DNA from: Macrobrachium rosenbergii
Lineage: Eukaryota; Arthropoda; Malacostraca; Decapoda; Palaemonidae
DNA length: 64,000 nucleotides
Assembly: GCF_040412425.1 (NCBI RefSeq)
Contig: NC_089767.1
Coordinates: 2,344,469-2,408,468 of the forward strand
Direction: 5' to 3'
Position numbers and translations under genes: made by a program. Below are positions 51,840 to 61,620 of this stretch, piece after piece. Every line of letters begins with the position of its first letter. Within the stretch, counting starts at the first letter, position 1. The notes beneath the pieces were generated by a model, which made no database searches, was not told where the DNA came from, and was given only the letters and a program-made list of their open reading frames with translations.

Positions 51840-52860
51840 CAAACTCAGACTGTGTCAGCTTCCTCAAAAATCCAAAATGCCCTGGCTTTGTGGACTTTAT
51901 GAAGTTTGCGGCTCAAAGGGATGCTAACGTTGATCCTGTCAATACCATGTTCTTAGAATCAGATAAGCGGGCCTCCACTCTTCGTCAGTATGACTCAGCA
52001 ATTAAGAAACTAGCACTCTTTTTAAGAGAATCTGAGGCTACAGTAATGACCATTAATTTAGCAATCTTATTTTTTAGATCACTGTTTGAGAAGGGTTTAG
52101 CCGCTAGTACTGTTACTACAGTCAAGTCGGCTCACGAAAAGTGTTCTTGTATGGTTTCAAAATTGACCTCACAGACCCTTACTTTTCTTCCATCCCTAAA
52201 GCATGCACGCCTGAGGCCAGTAATCCGTCCACATACGGTTTCCTGGTTTCTAAATGACGTGTTGAAGTTAGCCTCAGATATCGATAATCAATCCTGCCCC
52301 TACCTTTCCTTGTTGAGGAAAACGTTGTTTTTAGTTAGCCTGGCTTGGTGCTAGAATTTTTGGAGCTGTCTGCACTCTCTAGGAACCCAACCACGTCGAC
52401 TTCCTTCCATCAGGGAGGTTTTGCTGATTCCTCACCCTACCTTCCTGGCCAAAAATGAAGATCCGCAGAATAGGTGGTCGCCTTGGAAAATTCTTCCTCT
52501 GCCTCTAGACCTGTCCCTGTGTCCAGTTCATACTTTGAGGGCTTATTTAGACAGGTCCTCTCACATCTCTTCTGGGCCTCTCTTTATCAGGGAAGGAGGG
52601 GGTAATCTCTCTATGTCTGCTATTAGACAACAGATCCTTTACTTTATCAAGCAGGCTAACCCTGACTCAGTCCCAAAAGTTCATGATATTAGAGCTGTGG
52701 CCACCTCCATTAATTACTTTCATTACATGAATTTCACGGATCTTACCAGGTACACGGTTGGAAGTCACCCTTGGTTTTCAACGTCACTATTTGAAATCCT
52801 TAGAAGCTCTTAAATTCTCAGCAGTCGCGGCAGGGAATGTTGTCCCTCCCTCTGGTTCCT
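51840..52860 (+). pseudogene. DIRS A tyrosine recombinase
   Basis: N-terminal core-binding part near 51944-52140 (KRASTLRQYDSAIKKLALFL, GLAASTVTTVKSAHEK). The catalytic part near 52440-52830 includes LAKNEDPQNRW, SLCPVHTLRAYLDR and the HxxR motif in VHDIRAVATS (near 52681-52710). The catalytic Tyr region RHYLKSLEAL follows near 52783-52812, but one frame over, so the recombinase is inactive. A further frame break lies near 52350. Confidence 0.9.
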
Positions 52861-53190
52861 TCTGATTCCTAGTCATTTCCTCCTCCACTGCCTCAGTTAT
52901 CCCCTTACGGTCATTTCAGTCAGGCTTGCCTTGACTTCTCACCTGGCTGTGTTATCCATGTATTTGTCTAAATGACACATTTAAGTTATAAGGTTTTCAA
53001 TATTGTATAGTTATTTTGTTTATGTACATTTTTCACATTGTCATGTTAATTTTAAGCTAACATCAGTTTCTTTTGTACATTATTGTTATTGTTACTAGTG
53101 ATTAAAAAGTTTCTTTTTGGACCTTCGGTCTTCTGTTCCCCTTAGAATTTTTATCTTTTAGTTTAAGAATTATGTTTATTTCTCTGTTAA

Positions 53191-53656
53191 TTTTTCATCG
53201 GCTGACACGGGACCCGATCCAGAAAAGGGATTTTGACAAAGGAAAATCTATTTCTGGAGAGGGGACCGTGTCATCCGATGACCCACCTCCATCATGTGTC
53301 ATGTCCTCCCATAGTAAACATCATTCTAGTGGGGTGTTGCTTTCATGGAATGCGGCTAGCAGTGTTTTGTGTGCTGTCCACGGTGGTACATGGGTTTGTA
53401 ACGGCACCTCCCTGTGGGACTTTTGACCTTGGGATCTCTATAGGATAAGGTTCCGTGTTTTTGTAGTTCACCCTTTTCCATACACCACTCCATCTGATGG
53501 AGCTCGCTCTGGGGTAGTAACTCCAGCATTTCATTTAGCTTTCTCTGGTATCTAGCAACGGAATTACCTAGAAATAAGTGCTGAATGGACTTTTTCATCG
53601 GCTGACACGGTCCCCTCTCCAGAAATAGATTTTTCCTTCGTCAAAATCCCTTTTTT
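53191..53656. repeat. foldback element between DIRS A and B
   Basis: Inverted arms 53223-53280 and 53595-53656: GGGATTTTGACAAAGGAAAA then ATCTATTTCTGGAGAGGGGA against the inverse. TTTTTCATCGGCTGACACGG also occurs twice in direct orientation, at 53191 and 53591. I recognise the arm as a decapod dispersed repeat. Confidence 0.8.
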
Positions 53657-56030
53657 TACATATGTAACTTACCCAGTAATTACTTAGCTGATTCCACATC
53701 GAAAGGCGGAGGGAAGCATGGACAATACAGAGGAGTTACTGAACAGAGAGAGTAAAAATTAAGCTAACACTGAAAATGTGTCTGTTGTTCCTTCAATAGA
53801 ACTGCTGCAGGTAGATACTGCCTCTGGTTGGCACTCATCTCAACAGGTAGCAGCATGGCGGTATAGCCATGAAGCACCTCTATTGAAGTGGAAACTTTGC
53901 AGCGAAGGAGTGCTCTTAAGGCTGATGAAGTATAAAGCAAGCAAGTTTTTTCTTACAAAGGTGCTGTCAAGGCTGACAAAGCATACATAAATGCCCCTGC
54001 CCAGGGGACAGTAGTGCAAAACACAAAATAATAGACAACAACATCATCTACACCAAATAGTTAAAAACGTAAATTTAAAAATTAAAAACATGACCACTAC
54101 CCAACACTAAAAACTGGTGGTTACCCAGGTACTTAGTACCCCCAAAGCTCCCCTAGAACTCAACACCATGTTCAAGGCGAAGGAGAAGTAAGGAAGTGAT
54201 ACTTCCTACACTTCCCTCACCCAATACCATGCCAGCTAAGGACACAGGTCCTCACAAAACATAGCGCGTTGGCGAGTAACCAGGTGAGAGCTTCAGACTG
54301 TAATGATAATGGAGTTCTCTTCCGCCCGGCTGATGAAGAGTTAGAGGAATTTATTTCTGGTGATAGAAATTCATTTCTGGCTATAATGTGGTTTGGATTC
54401 CACAATAAGCTGTAGGTCCCATTGCTAAGTAACCAATTGGTTCTTAGCCACATAAAATAAGTCTTAATCCTTCAGGCCAGCCCTAGGAGAGCTGTTAATC
54501 AGCTCAGTGGTCTGGTTAAACTAAGGAATACTTAACTTTTTTAACCTCACAAAACAGTAAGATCAGGCACTTCAGGGCGCTCGGTTGCATCAGAACACTT
54601 GGCTGAGACAGGGCGCACAGCTGTTCACTCAGTGTAAAACGGGCATTCAGTCGATCCAGGGCGCTTATAAGAGTAATGAAGCTGCTTGCGTGAAGCACGT
54701 TTGGGGTCCGATGGGGAGCGTCTCCAAGACGTAGAGGAGTGTCTGTACCCTCAAGTCCTGGTGATGAGAGGAGAAGTGCTCAGGACTATCCCACTTACTG
54801 CAGGAGAAGTGCTCAGGACTATCCCACTTACTGCAAGAGGGATGAGGACTGAAGGAAGTCTCCCTCAACCTCTTGCTGGGAAGATGTGGGGACTGGTCTC
54901 TACACAAAGATCGTCTCTTAAGTGGGCAATACTCGTCGACAAAGCGCCAAAGGCGCCTCTTACAAGGCGAAGACTCCATCAAGCTTGAAGAAAGCCAGTG
55001 CCCTTCCGAGATGCCTTTCCAACGCTGTCCCCAGTCGCAACCTGGGATGCAACAGGTTGGACTGAGGGGGCGACTGCCCATGGGCAGACCCCACTGACCT
55101 CTCTTGGGCTGCTGGTACGCCTCCTCCCAGGTAGCAGTGACCGTTGCCTATAAGAATCAGTGGGATGAGCAGCAGCCTCCTCCACTAACACTTCATTTTT
55201 ATCACTTTTCTTTTCTAATTTGTCCATAAGGACATGCACTGACACCCTGAATTGGGCCACTGTACTAACTACCAAACTTATTCTCTAGGTTGGTGAAGCG
55301 ACTGGGTTCAGAAGTGTTAGAGCCAGGAGAAGGAGTAGGTGGTTTAGGAGAATGAATTGAGGCAGGACGGGAAGGATTAACAACAGGAGAGATAACAGGG
55401 ATATCAGTATTGCTAGATTTAGGTGTCAAAGACTGACTAACTATTTTCCTTCCGGCTTTAGCAGCTGCCTTTCTCTTCCAGTCCCTCTCTAATTTAGCTA
55501 AATGTGAAGCTAATGTCTTCCATTTCTGTTCCCCAGCATTCCCTGCACTCTTCACATGTCAAATCAATTGAACAAACCTGCCCTCTGCAATTGGTGCACT
55601 AGGTAAGAGAGTCATACGTCAATTTGGTCATTCGGGTATTGCAGCCTTTGCTGCAATACCGGAATCTAGAAGAGCTAAGTGTCGGATATGCTTATCTCTC
55701 GGACAAAGTCCACAATCGTAAAAAGTCAAAATCAGGAGAAGTTACTACTAATAACAATGCCGAAAGGTTACCAACCAAATACTTCGCCAAATGGGAAGAA
55801 AACCAATGATTCAAAACCTGCTGCTTTGTCAGCACGGTGTGTAGACTCTACAAGTGGCAGAAACAAATTGACTTGTTGGTGTTGTTCCTATCTCTTACCC
55901 AGAAAGTGGGCAGGGTCTCGTCACCTACACTAACAAAAGAATCACTAGCGCAGAATTCAAAATTTTAGCTATTTTGAGTAGAAACTCTTAGCTAGCAAAT
56001 TACTGGGTAAGTTACTTAAATAAAATATAC
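53657..56030 (-). mobile_element. DIRS-like element B, internally deleted
   Basis: The right end (55850-56030) is the reverse complement of the DIRS A terminus including its loop (CCCAGAAAGTGGGCAGGGTC, TACTGGGTAAGTTAC). The left end keeps an ICR-like tip, AACTTACCCAGTAATTACTT. In between are minus-strand gag-like remnants but no RT or recombinase. Near 55590-55530 the minus strand encodes CTNCRGQVC and CEECREC, a possible zinc-binding cluster; frames 55265-55555 and 54979-55275 continue the gag-like part. A SINE has inserted at 54270-54541. Confidence 0.75.
54270..54541 (+). repeat. tRNA-derived SINE, copy 3
   Basis: Same body as the copies at 25100 and 27200 (GGTGATAGAAATTCATTTCT, GATTCCACAATAAGCTGTAG, AGCTCAGTGGTCTGGTTAAA). 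The tRNA-like head is decayed. Confidence 0.8.
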
Positions 56031-56635
56031 AATTCTATTCTTAAACAACAATTATTGTTATTATATATATTCAAGTACAAACCCACAACTTACTACACAT
56101 GAAGTTTAATTTAGGTGGGGAGCTTACTACACATGACGCTCAATTTAGGTGGAGAGAATAAAAGTTGTTAATTCCCCGAACTGTTAGTGGGGAGAAATGC
56201 ATTCGATTAATGCATGAAATAAAGATGTGCTTAATCATACCAATAGTGACCTGTATGTGATAACCCTGTACCAATTACAAAATCAGAGGTATGTACAATG
56301 TTTTGTCCATTAGTGCCATGATATCTCAAGAGATATCCCACATGAAATGACTACAATTGTTCCTGGAACCCAAAAGGGTTGGGGCATAAGTCCCAGAGAA
56401 AATAAACATTTATGAGTAACTCCTGAATCCCAAAAAATTTAAGTCCTAATAATGTACAGTAACACCTTCAGTTATGTAATTTCACATTTCAGCTCAGTAT
56501 AGAATCAGCACACAAATGCACATCCACACTCACAGGCAGCGCATATATTTTTTTTATATTTAATTATTCCTACCTGTAATTTTGCATTCATTACTGAATT
56601 CAACATCTTACAAGACCCCCTTAAAAATGACACTT
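56031..56635. other. unassigned, between DIRS copies
   Basis: AT-rich with a short direct echo (TTACTACACATGA twice near 56090-56136). No ZPR1 exon 1 candidate was seen here. Confidence 0.4.
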
Positions 56636-58190
56636 TTATGACAAAATCGAGTTTTATGTATACCTACCAAGTAATTACACTGCTACTAGTTTCTTTCGCT
56701 CAGCAGCTAAATTTTGAAATTGCATGAGGTCGCACTGTTTTGTTTGGCTGGGTGACTAACCCCACCCACTTTCAGGGTAAGAGAGGAATAATTAGCAAAA
56801 GGATTCAATTTGTTGATGCCATAATGTTCATGTGAGGGGAGGAGGAGGGGCTCCAATCATGTAATTACTTGATAAGTATATATAAAATTTTATTTTATAA
56901 AAAAATTTATTTTTATATAAGTAAAAAAATTTCATTTTTATATAAGTAACTTACCAAGTAATTACACTGCTGATTTCCACACTGACAGGAGGTAGGATGC
57001 ATGAACAAATCTACCCCAAAACATTAATAATGGTACAGTAATTAATTTGAGAATAGAAAAGATTGCTAGCATTAAAAATGCCTTTTGTTTCCTTACCTGA
57101 TAAGGCAGTTGCTGCAGGAAGGTACTGCCTCTGTTGGCACTCTCCTTATGCAGTGGAGTGGCGGTATAGCCGAGATTCGCCTACTATATTAGTGGGTACC
57201 TTATAGCAAGGATGATTCCAATTGCTGACAAAGGTAATTATGTTGTCCCTGCCCAGGGAGCAGTACAGAAAATACAACAATAAAATAAATGTCACCTAAT
57301 ACCATAAAGTTAAAAACCACTGCCCAACCAAGAAGGACTGAGGGCACTCTGGTACACTGCACCCCCTAGGCTCCTTTAAAAACTCAACAACCTCAAATCA
57401 AAAGTGAAGAAAGGACCTCAAATCAAGGCAAAGTAAGGAAGGAAGGAATGGTTCCTATGCTTCTTCCCCAACACCAAGCCAGCCAACGAAAATGGACCCA
57501 AAGTACTGCAATTATCGTAAATTGTTTCAATTTCCTTCAAATAATGTGCTGCAAACACTGACTTGCATTTCCAAAAAGTCGTTTGCAATATAGCGTAGAG
57601 AGACAAATTATGCTTGAATGCCAATGAAGTGGCTACAGCTCTAATTTCATGAGCCTTCACTTTACACAATGGAGAAACCTTAGCTTCAATTGAAGAATGG
57701 GCTTCTGAGATGAGGTCTCTAAGGAAGAATGCCAGGGCATGGAAAACCAGGAAAGTGGCCGAAGGGTTCTTAACAGAACTCCATAATGCAGGACCACAAA
57801 TCTTCTTTGTTCTGTGAAGATAAAACCTTAGATCTCTACAGGACACAATACGCTCTTTCTTCCTCATTTGGACCTACAATTTCCGAGAAACTTTTAATTA
57901 CAAAAGAACGAGGCCACTGTTTGGAAATGGACACATTTTTGGCTAAAAATCGTGGAGAAGGAACAGACAGCATTCCCTTAGAAGAAGCCCACTTTTTTGT
58001 CAATTGCATGGACCTCACTGATTTGTTTTGCGGTCACTAAGCAACTAGAAAAAGGGTCTTTCTAGTTAAATCTCTCAGGGAAATTGAATGCATAGGCTCG
58101 AATCGGGGCCCAGACAACCATTTAAGAACCACGTCCAGGTTCCATGGCACTATCACTACCTATTTTTGCCTCGTGGTGTCAAACATGATA
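56636..58190 (-). mobile_element. DIRS-like element C, 3' part only
   Basis: 3' ITR stem-loop (arms 56641-56679 and 56860-56898), ICR-like third copy at 56931-56970, non-coding 3' region, then recombinase. Cut off near 58190 by the terminus of DIRS D. Confidence 0.85.
57418..58120 (-). pseudogene. DIRS C tyrosine recombinase, C-terminal half
   Basis: The 149-codon frame contains LRFYLHRTKK, then HEIRAVATSLAF (HxxR motif, His near 57651) and SVFAAHYLKEIETIY, with the catalytic Tyr near 57543. The preceding part, PRFLAKNVSISKQWPRSFVI (near 57960-57900), lies in another frame. A recombinase N-terminal domain is missing because the element is truncated. Confidence 0.9.
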
Positions 58191-58512
58191 TTTTAATGAT
58201 AAAATAAGGTTTGTTCATACTTACCTGGCAGATATATATACTGTATAGCTGTATTCTCGAAGGTCCGACAGAATTTCAAATTTCGCGGTACACGCAGTGG
58301 CCGGTCAGGTGGTTAGTACCCATTCCCACGGCTGGGAGGCGGTATCAGGAACCATTCCCATTTTCTATTCAGATTTTCATAGTGCCGTTGTCTCCTGGGG
58401 GGAGGAGGGTGGGCACTACGAATATATATCTGCCAGGTAAGTATGAACAAACCTTATTTTATCATTAAAATATCATTTTGTTCATGAAACTTACCTGTCA
58501 GATATATATATA
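58191..58512 (-). repeat. 3' ITR stem-loop and ICR of DIRS D
   Basis: Arms 58191-58239 and 58422-58470 are near-perfect inverse copies (AATGATAAAATAAGGTTTGT, CATACTTACCTGGCAGATAT and their inverse). The third tip is TTCATGAAACTTACCTGTCA. The loop carries CAGAATTTCAAATTTCGCGG and GGGGGGAGGAGGGTGGGCAC. Confidence 0.95.
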
Positions 58513-58904
58513 GCTGAATCGCACCATTGGAGGTGGGCAGAGACAGCATAGGATTGAGAAACAAAACAATGTAGATGATTACACATCTTGGTTCCTTACT
58601 CTTTTAGCATAGCTGACTTCGTGATTACTGTCACCCAAGTCAGCTTCTGCTTTACTGGAGTTTCCAACGCAGGTAGAGACCTATATGGTTGGAGAGTTCC
58701 AGATGATCTGTCAACGGGGACGTGACCACTATGTGACCAGATCCCAGCCCTCAAGAAGGGAAGCAAAGAGACAAAAATAACCACCTGGCCTACCAAACAT
58801 CGTGACTAGTTAAAAACTAAGGAAAGGAAGACTGCTCCACAGTCTACCCCACAACCATAAAAACACAACCAAAAAATTTTTTAAAAACTATTCCTAACCA
58901 TACA

Positions 58905-60080
58905 TTAAAGGATAGGATGGGTACTGCCTCCTTCTCCCAAGATCGTACCAGCCGAAACGTAAGGTCCCAATGAACAGCAAGACTCATACACTGTTCTTAC
59001 GTCCTTTAGGTAATGAGAGGCGAACACAGAATGACTTCTCCAATAGGTGGCATTCATAATATCGTTCAGAGCCATGTTCTTTTGAAAGGCTACTGACGTT
59101 GCAACAGCCCGAACCTCATGCGCTTTAACTTTCAAAAGTTCGAAGTCACTCTCCTGACAACTTTTATGCGCTTCTTGAATGGTGGACCTCAAGAAGAAAG
59201 CCAGCGCATTCTTTGACATGGGGGACGTCAGGTCTTCTCACAGAGCACCATAACCTATCCGCAAGACCTCTTGACTCTTTCGTCTTGTCCAAGTAGAACT
59301 TTAGAGCCCTGAACAGGGCATAGCAATCTTTCTGGTTCCTGACCCAGAATACCCTTAAACCTTTCAATTCAAAGGACTTGGGCCAGGGGTGAGAAGAGGT
59401 TCTCATTCTTGGCAAGAAACAGCCGGTTGAAGAGAGCACACCGCATCGTCTCCTTTAAAACCAATTAACTTAGATATTGCATGAATCTCACTGATTCTCT
59501 TTGCAGTAGCGAGCAACTAAAAATAACGTCTTCTTTGTTACGTCCTCAAAGAAGCAGCATGAAGGGGTTCAAAGGGCTTTGCATCAGGAACTTAAGAACT
59601 ACGTCCAAATTCCAAGACGGAACCAAGTACTGATGCACCTTAGTCGTCTCGAACGACCTAATGAGGTCATGCAGGTCCGTATTGTTGGCGATATCCATTC
59701 CTCTGTGCGAAAGACCGCCGACAACATACTCTTATATCCCTTAATAGTGGAGACTGCCAGCTTCGGAACTTCCCTAAGAAAAGAAGGAAGTCTGCAATCT
59801 GGCTCACAGTGGTCGAGGAAGAGGAAATCCCTCTCGTTTACACCACTGTCGAAATCGGCCCACCGACTGGTAAACGCGATGAAGATGTTCTCCTGGCTCT
59901 CGCGATCGCTCTTGCCACCTGCTTGAAAAACCTCTCGCTCTCGCCAGCATTTCGCCGATAGTCTGAACGCAGTCAGACCGAGAGCGGAGAGGTTTGATGG
60001 TATCTCGTGAAGTGGGGCTGTCTGAGTAGATCTGGACGAAGAGGCAACACCCTCGGAAAGTCTACCAGAAGCGACATTAC
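58905..60080 (-). pseudogene. DIRS D tyrosine recombinase
   Basis: Minus strand. Core-binding segment VPKLAVSTIKGYKSMLSAVF (near 59772-59710), PRMRTSSHPWPKSFELKGL and FRALKFYLDKTKE (near 59410-59270), then HEVRAVATSVAF with His near 59120 and SVFASHYLKDVRTVY with the catalytic Tyr near 59012. The tail SLGPYVSAGTILG parallels SLAGLVLG in DIRS C. Frame changes fall near 59600 and 59200. Confidence 0.9.
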
Positions 60081-60146
60081 CTCCGGGAACCACTCCTTGT
60101 AAGGCCAAACGGGCGATCAGAGTCATCCTTGTGCCTTGCGAGGCGC

Positions 60147-61082
60147 TTAACTTCCTGACCACTTCTCCCAGGATCTTGAAGGGAGGGAAAGCGTATAGGT
60201 CCAGACGAGACCAGTCCCAAGGAAGGCGTCTATTGATACTGCTCCTGGATCCAGGACAGGAGAGCAGTAGAGCGGAAGCCTGTTGTTCTTGATGTTGCAA
60301 ACAGGTCTACAAGGGGTCGACCCCATAAACCCCACAGTTTTTGACACACCTCCTGGTTCAGAGTCCACTCTGTGGGGGCAGTTGATGATGGCGACTTAGC
60401 AGGTCCGCTCTCACGTTCTGAACGCCTGCTACAAAACCTCGTCAGGATCGTGCGTTCCTGGAACTCGCCCACAACAGGATCTCTTTCGCAAGGGCGAACA
60501 GGGAACGAGAATGAGTGCCTCCCTGCTTTTCAGGTAAGCTAGAGCTGTGGTATTGTCGCGTTTACCTGGACTGTCGACCGGACACTTGATCTTGAAGAAT
60601 CGAAGGGCTAGAAAGAATCGCCCTAATTCTTTCATATTGATATGCCAGGTCACCTGTTCCCCTCTCCAGGTGCCTGACACTTCTCTCTTCCCAATGTTGC
60701 TCCCCACCCCGACATTGTGGCGTCGGAGAACAACACTAGGGTCGGGGTTGGAAGGCTGAGGACACGCCTTCTGAAAGCTTCGAGGATCCAACCACCACCT
60801 GAGATGCTCCTTCACCTCAAGGGAAAGTTTGAGAGACAACTCGAGATTTTCCTTGTCTTCCCAGTTGTCTTGCAGGAAGAACTGAAGAGGCCTGAGATGT
60901 AGTCTCCCTAGGGAAACAAACTTTTCCAGTGAGGAAATGGTCCCCAGCAGACTCATCCACTCCTCACCGAACATGTTTCTTTCCCTAGGAAGGCTAGGAC
61001 TTTCCGACATAGCACAGCTGTTGGCGTTCGGGGACGGAAAAGCCCGAAAAGCCACTGAGTCCATCTGAATCCCCAGATACAC
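60147..61082 (-). pseudogene. DIRS D RNase H region
   Basis: A 217-codon frame (60429-61082) contains YLGIQMDS (post-RT), HLRPLQFFL, VKEHLRWWLD, then WHINMKELGRFFLALRFFK and DNTTALAYL, matching the HIN.LE and DNTT.V.Y blocks of DIRS RNase H. The next frame (60147-60472) has LVDLFATSRTTG and LSWIQE, the conserved link to the recombinase. Confidence 0.85.
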
Positions 61083-61089
61083 GATGGAC

Positions 61090-61620
61090 TGTGTTGGAAG
61101 TCAGGTGTGACTTTTGAAGTTGACCAGCAGGCCCAGTTCTTTCGTCAGGTTCAAAGTTGCTTGTAGATCCTCAGACACCTCTCCTCGATGGCGCTTCGAA
61201 TCAGCCAGTCGTCCAAGTAGAGCGCTAACACACACGTCGCCCTGTCAGATGCAGCCACCTTGCTACATTCCTCATGATGGCGGTGAAAATCATGGGAGCT
61301 GTGGACAGGCCAAAGCAAAGAGCTCCTGAACTGATACACCTTTCCCCTCAAGACGAACCTCAGGAACTTCCTTGACTGAGGATGTATCGATGCGTGAAGT
61401 CACGATCCTGAAGGTCGAGGATACCATCCAATCCCCTGGTCTTAAGGCTCCTAGAACAGACTGAGCCGTCTCCATCTTGAAAGTTTCTTTCACGACCAAG
61501 CGGTTCAGGCTGCTGACATCCAGCACAGGTCTCCAACTTCCCGACTGTTTTGGGACCAGGAATAGCCTGTTGTAGAAGCCCGGGAATCCAGGTCTAAGAC
61601 CTGTTCTACTGCTCTCTTGA
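61090..61620 (-). pseudogene. DIRS D reverse transcriptase
   Basis: LDVSSLNRLVVKETFKMETA (near 61523-61465) and ALRPGDWM are the fingers/palm entry; ALYLDDWLIRSAIEERCLRI holds the YLDDW active site at about 61202-61219. It is split over two or three frames. Confidence 0.9.

Larger units (their letters stand above)
48301..53190 (+). mobile_element. DIRS-like retrotransposon A
   Basis: Opens with a stem-loop terminus (48301-48567), then a gag-like ORF, RT with YLDDW, RNase H and tyrosine recombinase in the order expected for DIRS elements, all on the plus strand. Frames are broken, so it is not active. The 3' ITR and ICR expected at the far end were not found; the sequence instead runs into a foldback element at 53191. 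Confidence 0.9.

Noticed and set aside
50131..52860. Host integrase or telomerase-like RT gene
   Set aside because: The order gag, RT with YLDDW, RNase H, tyrosine recombinase and the flanking stem-loop identify a DIRS retrotransposon.
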